Shown here piece by piece: positions 9,571-16,061 of a DNA stretch of 64,000 bases. The position numbers were made by a program, and so were the translations under genes. Each line of letters opens with the position of its first letter. Position 1 is the first letter of the stretch. The notes below the pieces were generated by a model, which was not told where the DNA came from, made no database searches, and saw nothing but the letters and a program-made list of their open reading frames with translations. This stretch comes from G963676655 sp963676655 (GTDB lineage Bacteria > Verrucomicrobiota > Lentisphaeria > Victivallales > Victivallaceae): assembly GCA_963676655.2 (NCBI GenBank), contig CAXXKX010000003.1:3720001-3784000 (forward strand). Direction: 5' to 3'.

Positions 9571-10582
9571 AATAGTATTTTTAGCCACCCGGCAGTGGCA
9601 GATCAACGAATTATGGGAACCAATGGCGAAGCACCTGGTGAAGAATTATAACTTTGATGTCTATGTGCGGTTGCATTGCGAACTTGACCGGTCCGCAATG
9701 CAGGAACTCCTCCGGGATTGCGAAGCCTTGATAACAACCTGGGGCGCGCCGCGTTGTTCCGCCGACTTCCTGAAAAAATTCGCGCCCGGCTTGCAGATAA
9801 TCGGTCATGCGGCCGGTTCCGTCGCCTCGATTGCCGACGAGTCCACTTATGATACCGGGGTAAAAATTATCAGCGCCAACCCGGTTATGGCTCATGGCGT
9901 AGCCGAATGGTCGCTGCTTGCCACACTTCTGGCCTTGCGCAATTTCGGCGCTTATACGGCATGGCACGGCATGAACAAAATGTGCTATCCCAAAGTGTCT
10001 CAAATGCTTGATATCCGGAATGCGACAATCGGCATTTGGGGGATGGGGGACACCACCCGGCACTTGCTCAGAATGCTGGCTCCATTACAGCCGGGCCGGA
10101 TCATGGTTGCGTCACAGCACAGTTCCAAGTCTAAAATAGCTGAATTCGGCGCTGAAAAAGCGGATTTTGAAACGATCCTGAAAAAATCCGACGTTTTTCA
10201 TGCGCTGGTTGGAGTAAATAAATCTAATTTCGAGCGTCTCGGCGCCGAAGAGTTCGCGATGCTGAAAGACGGCGCGACCCTGGTCAATTGCGGCAGAGCC
10301 CGCCTGACTAACGAAGCGGCCCTGATGGATGTCTTGCGCTCGAAACGCATTAACGCAATTCTCGATGTCTTCCACGCGGAGCCCCTGCCGGATGATTCTC
10401 CATTATATGAACTGGATAATCTTATTCTGACTCCTCACAACGCCGGTTTTCCCGGTCGAGAACGCTTTATTCCATATTTATTTGAAGAGTTCAGCAAATA
10501 TTTCGATGGTATTGCGGTGCAATCGGCTATTTCCAAAGAACGCTTTATGTCCATGACCGACGAAGCTCTGGCATTCTCCTGA
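9554..10582 (+). CDS. D-isomer-specific 2-hydroxyacid dehydrogenase family protein
   Basis: I choose the ATG at 9554 because AGAAAGG precedes it at a normal distance; an upstream in-frame start at 9524 lacks a ribosome site. The 342-residue product shows the NAD-binding Rossmann motif GIWGMGDTTRHLL. It also has the three family catalytic regions: Arg in NCGRARLTNE, Glu in VFHAEPLPDDS and His in LTPHNAGFPGR. Enzymes of this family reduce 2-oxoacids or oxidise D-2-hydroxyacids with NAD(H). The gene overlaps the symporter by 17 bp and closes the operon, so a role in oxidising or reducing the imported sugar acid is plausible but unproven. The active-site pattern is complete, so it is probably functional. 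Confidence 0.88.
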   Translation: MMKKHKIVFLATRQWQINELWEPMAKHLVKNYNFDVYVRLHCELDRSAMQELLRDCEALITTWGAPRCSADFLKKFAPGLQIIGHAAGSVASIADESTYDTGVKIISANPVMAHGVAEWSLLATLLALRNFGAYTAWHGMNKMCYPKVSQMLDIRNATIGIWGMGDTTRHLLRMLAPLQPGRIMVASQHSSKSKIAEFGAEKADFETILKKSDVFHALVGVNKSNFERLGAEEFAMLKDGATLVNCGRARLTNEAALMDVLRSKRINAILDVFHAEPLPDDSPLYELDNLILTPHNAGFPGRERFIPYLFEEFSKYFDGIAVQSAISKERFMSMTDEALAFS

Positions 10583-10661
10583 AAAAACGATATCTTGATC
10601 GTAAACTTGAAGAATAGAGCCCCAGGTTTCATCAACTCACCAGTCTCTGAAATAGTTATAT

Positions 10662-10775
10662 TCAGTTCAAGTATCTGAACGCATACTGCAGGGTGCAGAT
10701 TTTGAGAAACAGGTTAAGACTGCTGAACGAGTGGTGCGGTTTGGTCCGCAACTCGGTTAGTGATAACTTTGACAT
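10662..10775 (-). pseudogene. N-terminal remnant of the Fe-S PD-(D/E)XK nuclease
   Basis: A 37-residue reading frame begins with MSKLSLTELRTKPHHSFSSL, continues to LKICTLQYAFRYLN and then stops. It aligns to the first 33 residues of the intact nuclease gene at 39820-40647 (MEKLSDLRKKPHWSYSAINC, then LNICSLQYYFRYI). It retains a good ribosome site (GGAAAAGAGG) but lacks the nuclease core motifs and the C-terminal cysteines, so it cannot be a working nuclease. Sequence beyond 10662 shows no further homology. It is the last gene of a decayed three-gene cassette. Confidence 0.85.
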
Positions 10776-10852
10776 AATATCCTCTTTTCCTAAGATAAGA
10801 AGGTCCCGACAACCATTACAGTCGCCGGGATTTGGCGGTACCTCAAGCTTCC

Positions 10853-11230
10853 TCACGCAGCTTTGTTTTTAAATTTGTCTATGAGTCCCGAACACTGGTT
10901 CTGAGTCAGGTTCTTGACGCTATTCAGGCCGATGCCCCACAGTTAGTCGATGATATTAACGCCGTACAGTTTGGCAAGGTCCAAGAGATAAGTTATCTGT
11001 TTTTCCGAGGCCGGACCTGATTCATCACGCAGAGTGTTGCCGTTACTTCCCGTGATCTCGTTCTCGACCGAATCGCGAACCAGCGAGAACGTCTCATGAA
11101 TGCGCTGCTGTAGTTGCGGCGGCGTCAGACCGTCCGGCAGAGCAACCTCGACCGAAGTATGGTAGCTCTGTGAGCTGTAATCCATCTCAGCCGGAACCTT
11201 TTTTGAGAATGAAGCATTGAGTTTAAGCAT
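10853..11230 (-). pseudogene. Decayed copy of the 128-aa 'MLKLN' protein gene with one in-frame stop
   Basis: The frame starts with MLKLNASFSKKVPAE and follows the intact gene at 40711-41097 through KQITYLLDLAKLYGVNIID. It then meets a TAA at 10943-10945. Reading on in the same frame gives LNSVKNLTQNQCSGLIDKF and then NKAA before a natural TGA at 10853. This matches the last 26 residues of the intact protein (...AQQLTRQQCSTLIDV...GKAA). The gene is therefore full length apart from one nonsense codon, a sign of recent inactivation. A strong ribosome site (GAAAGGATTAAACT) is preserved. Confidence 0.9.
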
Positions 11231-11261
11231 AGTTTAATCCTTTCGTTAATCGTTTGTTTTA

Positions 11262-11316
11262 GTAGACATTGTAGACAGTGCGGACCAAGGTTTTCTACAT
11301 CGTCTACCAAGTCTAC
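11262..11316. promoter_or_regulatory. Paired GTAGAC repeats (candidate operator)
   Basis: GTAGAC occurs at 11262 and 11271. Its reverse complement GTCTAC occurs at 11302 and 11311. Each pair is spaced 9 bases start to start, giving a 15-bp inverted repeat (GTAGACnnnGTAGAC) around a 25-base centre. It lies between a terminator and the start of the decayed MLKLN gene, where an operator controlling that gene would be expected. No equivalent repeat is visible in the intact cassette. Confidence 0.5.
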
Positions 11317-11332
11317 TGTGTCCACAAAAAAG

Positions 11333-11360
11333 GCCGTTGCCAGGTCTCCCAGGCAACGGC
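11333..11360 (-). terminator. Rho-independent terminator between the clamp and MLKLN remnants
   Basis: A perfect 9-bp stem (GCCGTTGCC / GGCAACGGC, 10-base loop) is followed on the - strand by CTTTTTTG. It sits after the stop codon of the clamp remnant and before the MLKLN remnant. A hairpin of different sequence occupies the same place in the intact cassette at 41121-41148. Confidence 0.75.
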
Positions 11361-11405
11361 GATTGTCTTTCAACGTGGGAGCCGGGCTCCGAACAGTGAA
11401 AGTCT

Positions 11406-11652
11406 TCAAAATCCGGATACGTTCTTGAGCTTTTCAAGGATATCCCGTGTGGACTTATAGTCGCGTTCCTGTTGTTTGACAGACTTCTGCACAGCTTTGG
11501 CTTTCTGCTGAAGTTCACCGGCAAAGGACATGAGCTCTTTACCGGTCTGCTTGAGCTGCGCTATTCCGTTGAACAGTTTTTCAAACGGGTCAGCGGATTC
11601 GCCATTGACAACCTTGAGTCCGGCTCGACTTTTGATGGTATGTTTCCCGTCT
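11406..11652 (-). pseudogene. C-terminal remnant of the DnaN-like clamp gene
   Basis: On the - strand this segment translates as ...AGLKVVNGESADPFEKLFNG, then IAQLKQTGKELMSFAGELQQ, and ends YKSTRDILEKLKNVSGF plus stop. It aligns end to end with the C-terminal tail of the intact clamp-like protein (ESEAVDPFEELFNGINQLKQ ... STRDILDKLKTVSGF). The clamp body itself is missing; an in-frame TGA and unrelated sequence lie just upstream at about 11655. It is the first member of the decayed cassette and keeps the gene order of the intact one. Confidence 0.88.
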
Positions 11653-11706
11653 AGTCAAATCTACTGATTGAGTTTTTTTATACAGGATCAGAATAATAAA
11701 ATATAC

Positions 11707-12528
11707 TCACATTATTCCGTTGTTCGATTGAAATTCCTTGGGTGACATACCTGTCTGTTTTTTGAAAAAAGTAGAAAAGTAATATTCCGAACTGAAATTC
11801 AACCGCTCAGCCGTCTGCCTGGCGGTTGTCCCGGGAATCAGCAATATTTCCGATGCCTTACGGGTAAGAGTATTCAAAAGAAAATTTTTTGGGGTTATCC
11901 CAAGGTCGCGAGTAAATTTACGGGAAAAAACATTATTCCGCATATTCATCATATCCGCCAACATTTCCACTCTGGTTGTTGCGTCACCTTGCTTTTGAAT
12001 AAAGGAAAAGATCTTTTCGTAGTTATGCCATTTTCCGCTATCGGAAAGAAGCGGCTCCGGTAGTTTTGCCAACAGTTCAACACATAAGTCGAAGATGATT
12101 GTATTAATCCGGCACAAAGTGATAATTTCGTTGTCACGATGGAGCAAATCTTTTAATTCAACCGCAAGTTCAGGTACTTGTTTTTGAAAACACCGGCCAT
12201 ATTCCCTGAACACATCAAAACCGTAAAACATTTCAAGATTGAAATGCAGAGAAACAAAAAGCAGATCCGGAGAGAAGTCCCAGTCTGTAGGATAATTACA
12301 CGGGACAAAATAAGAACAACCGGGCAGCATCAGAAATTCCTCTCCGGAGACTGAGTCACGAATACTGCTGCGAGCTGGTCCTGAATCAGCAAAAACGGTT
12401 ATTAGACGATTAACCATCATTATATTACTCTTTGTATGGCATGGAAAGCTGCCGATTGCCGCGTGGCCCAGTCGCAGCCGGAGATAAGGGTGGCGTGATA
12501 AAATATTGAATTTCTCTTCAACTGGCAT
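11707..12528 (-). CDS. AraC-family transcriptional regulator
   Basis: This is a 273-residue regulator with an N-terminal beta-rich sensing domain (about residues 1-150) and a C-terminal double helix-turn-helix (about 165-270). Its second helix-turn-helix region reads TARQTAERLNFSSEYYFSTF followed by FKKQTGMSPKEF, the classic AraC signature. I use the ATG at 12528 (MPVEEKFN). The longer frame from 12597 would start inside the consensus promoter at 12586-12614, upstream of the expected transcript start. It is divergent from the glycyl radical enzyme gene and shares a short control region with it, so it probably senses that pathway's substrate and activates the operon. Confidence 0.9.
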   Translation of the reverse strand: MPVEEKFNILSRHPYLRLRLGHAAIGSFPCHTKSNIMMVNRLITVFADSGPARSSIRDSVSGEEFLMLPGCSYFVPCNYPTDWDFSPDLLFVSLHFNLEMFYGFDVFREYGRCFQKQVPELAVELKDLLHRDNEIITLCRINTIIFDLCVELLAKLPEPLLSDSGKWHNYEKIFSFIQKQGDATTRVEMLADMMNMRNNVFSRKFTRDLGITPKNFLLNTLTRKASEILLIPGTTARQTAERLNFSSEYYFSTFFKKQTGMSPKEFQSNNGIM

Positions 12529-12585
12529 AAAAATATAAACTTTTGGGAATAATTCGCATTCAAAACGGATCACTTTTAGTATATA

Positions 12586-12614
12586 ATTATAATACAACAG
12601 CGAAATAATGTCAA
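12586..12614 (-). promoter_or_regulatory. Consensus sigma-70 promoter for the AraC-type regulator
   Basis: On the - strand TTGACA (12609-12614) and TATAAT (12586-12591) are separated by exactly 17 bases. Transcription would start near 12579. That rules out the ATG at 12597 as the translation start and supports the one at 12528. On the + strand a TATAAT (12588-12593) overlaps it without a good -35, as expected for an activator-dependent promoter of the divergent operon. Confidence 0.75.
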
Positions 12615-12632
12615 TATACCGGAGTATTAATT

Positions 12633-14696
12633 ATGAAAAAAACATCAAGCATACCGGAACGTTTCGATACGGTGCGTTCCAGATTAGAACAGCAATATGA
12701 GAATATTGTTTTTCTTCCTGACTCAGGACTTTCTTTGGAAGAGCTGACTAAGGAATTCGAACGCCATTGTGCTGCCAATACCGGAGAATCGCGAATTATT
12801 ACTAAAGCGTGGCTGCTGAATTTGTTGTGCTGCCGGGGAAGAATCGCTCCGGAGTCCAATGATTACTTTATCGGCAAAATCGAGCACCATAACCTGTTAC
12901 ACCAGCTCCGGGGACGCTGGTGGACGGAAAAAAGAGATGAAGTATTCCTGGATGACCCGCCCGAACTTCCCGGCGCATTTATCGCCCAATTGGACTGTGC
13001 CAGCCATATCTGCCCGGATTGGGGTAATCTGCTGAAATACGGAGTCAAAGGAATACGTGACCGGGCAGCATTGCGTTCCGGTGATTATCACCGGGCGGTC
13101 GAGTTGGTTTTTGATGGAATTATCACTTTGCTTGAACGCTTCGACGCCATTCAGCCGGGGCTCGGCCTGGCTGATCTGGCGAAGCGGCCTCCGCAAACCT
13201 TGCATGAGGCATTGCAGCTTGCCTACCTTTATCATGAACTGATCGAACTTGACGGGATTGAAGTGCGGTCTATGGGGCGTTTCGACCAACTATACAACGA
13301 TTATTATCTTAAGGATCTGACCGCAGGACGCCTTACGCATGATACGGCAAAAGAACTGTTGAAATATTTCTTCATTAAATTTTTCGCCAAGACGATGGGT
13401 AAGCGTTTCGGAAAACCGTTTACCTTCGGTCCGGAGGTAAACGAATTAACCTGTCTGGCGCTGGAGACATATCGCGAGATGCATATTGTCGATCCTAAAT
13501 TTCACTTGCGCATATCCTCCAAAACTCCGGAGGAATTCCTGACTCAAACGGCGGCCTGCATTCAGGACGGTTGTACCGGCATTGTCATCGTCAACAACGA
13601 TGCGCAGGTCGAAATGCTGGAAAAAAACGGCAAGCGTCGCGAAGATGCGGAAAATTATATTCTGATCGGTTGTTATGAACCGGCGGTCATGGGCAAGGAA
13701 TTAAACTGTTCCGGAGCCGGATCGCTCAATCTGGCTAAACCGGTTGAACAAGTCATCAGGGCTGAAACTTATGAGTCGTTTGACAATTTTTTTGCGGCTT
13801 ATCTCAATGCCCTTGACCAAAATCTGACTTTACAGATGGATAAAATCCGGCGCTGGGAAAAACTCTGGCCGGAGATCAACCCCGCTCCATTGTTCTCCGG
13901 GCCGATGGACTCATGCTTCGCACACGGAGTGGACACGTCCGCGGCCGGGGCGGAATACAATACCAGCGGCATCTGCTGTGTCGGCCTGGCTGACGCAGTT
14001 GACTCCCTGGCGGTGATCCGGAACCTTGTCTATGAGCGGAAAAGCTGTACCATATCTGAAATGCGTGCAGCACTGGCAGCTGACTGGCGGGGCTGCGAAC
14101 CATTACGAAGAGAAGCCGTTTGCCACGTTCCCAAGTGGGGGAACAATGATGATACGGTCGATCAGCTGGCCGTGAAAATTACAGATTTCCTCGGGCTGCG
14201 TATAAATCACGAACCAAATGCCCGGGGCGGGGTCTTTCAGGCAGCGCTCTACGGGATTATTGTGGCGGCCCAGGCGTTAGGGGCCGACACCGGGGCGTTG
14301 CCTAACGGACGTATGGCGGGAAAACCACTGACCATGAACACCGGAGCAACCCCCGGCCGTGATAAAAACGGCGTGACTTCGCTGATAAACTCGGTTACAA
14401 AAATTAATCTCAAGCAATTTCCAAATGGCACAGTCCTGGACATTATGCTGCATCCCAGCGCCACGTCAGGCCGTGATGGAATTGACATGATCATTGCGAT
14501 TATCCGAAGTCACTTCGCTCAAGGCGGGATGGCAATTCAGTTCAACATTTTTGATCGCGCGATTCTGCGCGACGCCAAGACGCATCCTGAAAAATACGCC
14601 AATCTCCAGGTCCGGGTCTGCGGCTGGAATGTACGTTTTATTGATCTTGCGCCTGATGAACAGGATATCTTTATCACCAAATCGGAGGTGGCTTGA
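12633..14696 (+). CDS. Glycyl radical enzyme (pyruvate formate-lyase-like), substrate unknown
   Basis: This 687-residue protein has the two hallmarks of glycyl radical enzymes. The active-site cysteine is Cys347 in IGCYEPAV (family form GC-x-E-P). The C-terminal glycine loop is RVCGWNVRF, with Gly664 as the predicted radical site. The usual form is RVxGYxxxF, so Trp replaces Tyr here and Cys precedes the glycine. The downstream gene encodes the matching radical SAM activase. Length is shorter than the roughly 750-850 residues common in diol dehydratase and decarboxylase types. The residues around Cys347 (KELNCSGAGSLN) do not let me assign a known subclass. A GGAG lies 8 bases before the ATG. 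It is oxygen-sensitive by family chemistry, which fits an anaerobic host. Confidence 0.9.
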   Translation: MKKTSSIPERFDTVRSRLEQQYENIVFLPDSGLSLEELTKEFERHCAANTGESRIITKAWLLNLLCCRGRIAPESNDYFIGKIEHHNLLHQLRGRWWTEKRDEVFLDDPPELPGAFIAQLDCASHICPDWGNLLKYGVKGIRDRAALRSGDYHRAVELVFDGIITLLERFDAIQPGLGLADLAKRPPQTLHEALQLAYLYHELIELDGIEVRSMGRFDQLYNDYYLKDLTAGRLTHDTAKELLKYFFIKFFAKTMGKRFGKPFTFGPEVNELTCLALETYREMHIVDPKFHLRISSKTPEEFLTQTAACIQDGCTGIVIVNNDAQVEMLEKNGKRREDAENYILIGCYEPAVMGKELNCSGAGSLNLAKPVEQVIRAETYESFDNFFAAYLNALDQNLTLQMDKIRRWEKLWPEINPAPLFSGPMDSCFAHGVDTSAAGAEYNTSGICCVGLADAVDSLAVIRNLVYERKSCTISEMRAALAADWRGCEPLRREAVCHVPKWGNNDDTVDQLAVKITDFLGLRINHEPNARGGVFQAALYGIIVAAQALGADTGALPNGRMAGKPLTMNTGATPGRDKNGVTSLINSVTKINLKQFPNGTVLDIMLHPSATSGRDGIDMIIAIIRSHFAQGGMAIQFNIFDRAILRDAKTHPEKYANLQVRVCGWNVRFIDLAPDEQDIFITKSEVA

Positions 14697-14697
14697 A

Positions 14698-15588
14698 ATG
14701 ATCGGACGCATCACCGATATTAAACGTCTGGCGGTTCATGACGGGCCGGGGATCAGGACCACCATATTTATGAAAGGCTGTCCGCTGCGTTGCCTCTGGT
14801 GCCACAATCCGGAAAGCATTGAACAAAAACCGGAAATCGGTTATTTCCCGCAGAAATGCGTCGGTTGCGGCAGATGTGTGACTATTTGTCCGGAGCAGGC
14901 ACACCTCATGGTAGACGGCAGCCACCTTTTCAGGCACGAACAATGTACCGGCTGCGGCAAATGCGTGGCCGTATGCCTTGGCGAAGCGTTGGAGTATTAC
15001 GGGCGGGAAATCAGCGTGGAAGAGGCGGTGGCGGCGGTTATGGAGGATCAGACTTTTTACCAGCAGTCGGGCGGCGGGTGCACAGTTTCCGGGGGCGAGC
15101 CATTGTTACAGGATAAATTTTGCCGCGAGCTTTTTCGCGCTTTACAAAAAAATGATATACATTGCGCCGTCGATACTTCCGGGGCGGTGCCGTGGGCGGC
15201 GTTCGAATCCGTATTGCCTTATACCAATCTTTTCCTCTATGATCTCAAACATAAGGATGAGGCGCGCCATAAAGAACAGGTCGGAGCTTCCAACCGTGTA
15301 ATTATAGACAATCTGCACCGGTTGGCGCAAAATGGTATACCGATTGAAATCCGCATTCCGTTGATCCCCGGGTTCAATGCGGATATTGACAGTATAAAAG
15401 CGATGGGGGAACTGCTTGAAGGGCTGGATAATATTACCGGGGTGTGTCTGCTTCCCTATCATTCAGCCCACTCAAAATACACCACTGTCGGCCACTCAGA
15501 TACGATGCCGCCGGTGACGCCGCCGACACCAGAACTGGTAGCCGGAGCGACTGAACAACTACGGCAATACGGACTGATCGTTAAATAA
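14698..15588 (+). CDS. Glycyl radical enzyme activase (radical SAM, with two ferredoxin-type clusters)
   Basis: The 296-residue product starts MIGRITDIKRLAVHDGPGIR, typical of activases. It has the radical SAM cysteines in CPLRCLWCHNPE, followed by an inserted ferredoxin-like domain with CVGCGRCVTICP and CTGCGKCVAVCL. This two-cluster form is seen in activases of dehydratase and decarboxylase-type glycyl radical enzymes. It cleaves S-adenosylmethionine and abstracts hydrogen from the glycine of the partner enzyme. GGAGG precedes the ATG at 14698, which follows the partner's stop by one base. A longer frame open from 14494 lies inside the upstream gene and is not the start. Confidence 0.93.
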   Translation: MIGRITDIKRLAVHDGPGIRTTIFMKGCPLRCLWCHNPESIEQKPEIGYFPQKCVGCGRCVTICPEQAHLMVDGSHLFRHEQCTGCGKCVAVCLGEALEYYGREISVEEAVAAVMEDQTFYQQSGGGCTVSGGEPLLQDKFCRELFRALQKNDIHCAVDTSGAVPWAAFESVLPYTNLFLYDLKHKDEARHKEQVGASNRVIIDNLHRLAQNGIPIEIRIPLIPGFNADIDSIKAMGELLEGLDNITGVCLLPYHSAHSKYTTVGHSDTMPPVTPPTPELVAGATEQLRQYGLIVK

Positions 15589-15607
15589 CAAGAAAGGAAT
15601 TTTAACA

Positions 15608-16003
15608 ATGTCGAATGAACGTTTTGAGCAAGGCGAGGCCAGGTTAAAAGCTATGGGTCACAGCAGCCCCATTGTCAACATGCTGGATGAAATAGCGCCG
15701 GATATGACAAAATACATTTATGAATTTGCTTTTGGCGATATCCATTCCCGGCCCGGCCTGGACAAGAAATCACGCGAACTGGTTATAATTTCGGCAATTG
15801 CCTGTCTTGGCCATGCGCCGTTGGAACTCAAGTCTCATCTGAATATGGCCTTAAATATCGGATTGTCCCGGGAAGAAATAATTGAGGCCTTAATGCAACT
15901 GACGGTTTATGTGGGATTTCCTACGGCGATCAATGCTGTTTTTACCGCAAAGGAAGTTTTTGACGAGCGCGACCGATTGAAAAACGATCAACCGGGCATC
16001 TGA
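15608..16003 (+). CDS. Carboxymuconolactone decarboxylase-like (AhpD/CMD fold) protein
   Basis: This 131-residue protein matches the CMD family (PF02627-type): a helical core with KSRELVIISAIACLGHAPLE and the following helix SHLNMALNIGLSREEIIEAL. It has one cysteine near a histidine (ACLGHA) rather than the CxxC of AhpD peroxidases, so it is closer to PcaC-like decarboxylases or their uncharacterised relatives. It starts 19 bases after the activase and is probably co-transcribed with it and the glycyl radical enzyme. It might process the product of that enzyme, or protect it from oxidants; both are inference. Confidence 0.8.
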   Translation: MSNERFEQGEARLKAMGHSSPIVNMLDEIAPDMTKYIYEFAFGDIHSRPGLDKKSRELVIISAIACLGHAPLELKSHLNMALNIGLSREEIIEALMQLTVYVGFPTAINAVFTAKEVFDERDRLKNDQPGI

Positions 16004-16008
16004 AATTT

Positions 16009-16060
16009 CACCGGATGACGGCATGCGGTTGAAATCTTCGCATTTCGTGCCGTACCGGTG
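16009..16060. terminator. Bidirectional hairpin between convergent genes
   Basis: CACCGG and CGGCA on the left pair with TGCCG and CCGGTG on the right across a 24-base loop. The structure lies exactly between the CMD-like gene (+) and the GH3 gene (-). There is no strong T-tract, so it may be a weak or Rho-assisted terminator. Confidence 0.5.
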
Positions 16061-16061
16061 G

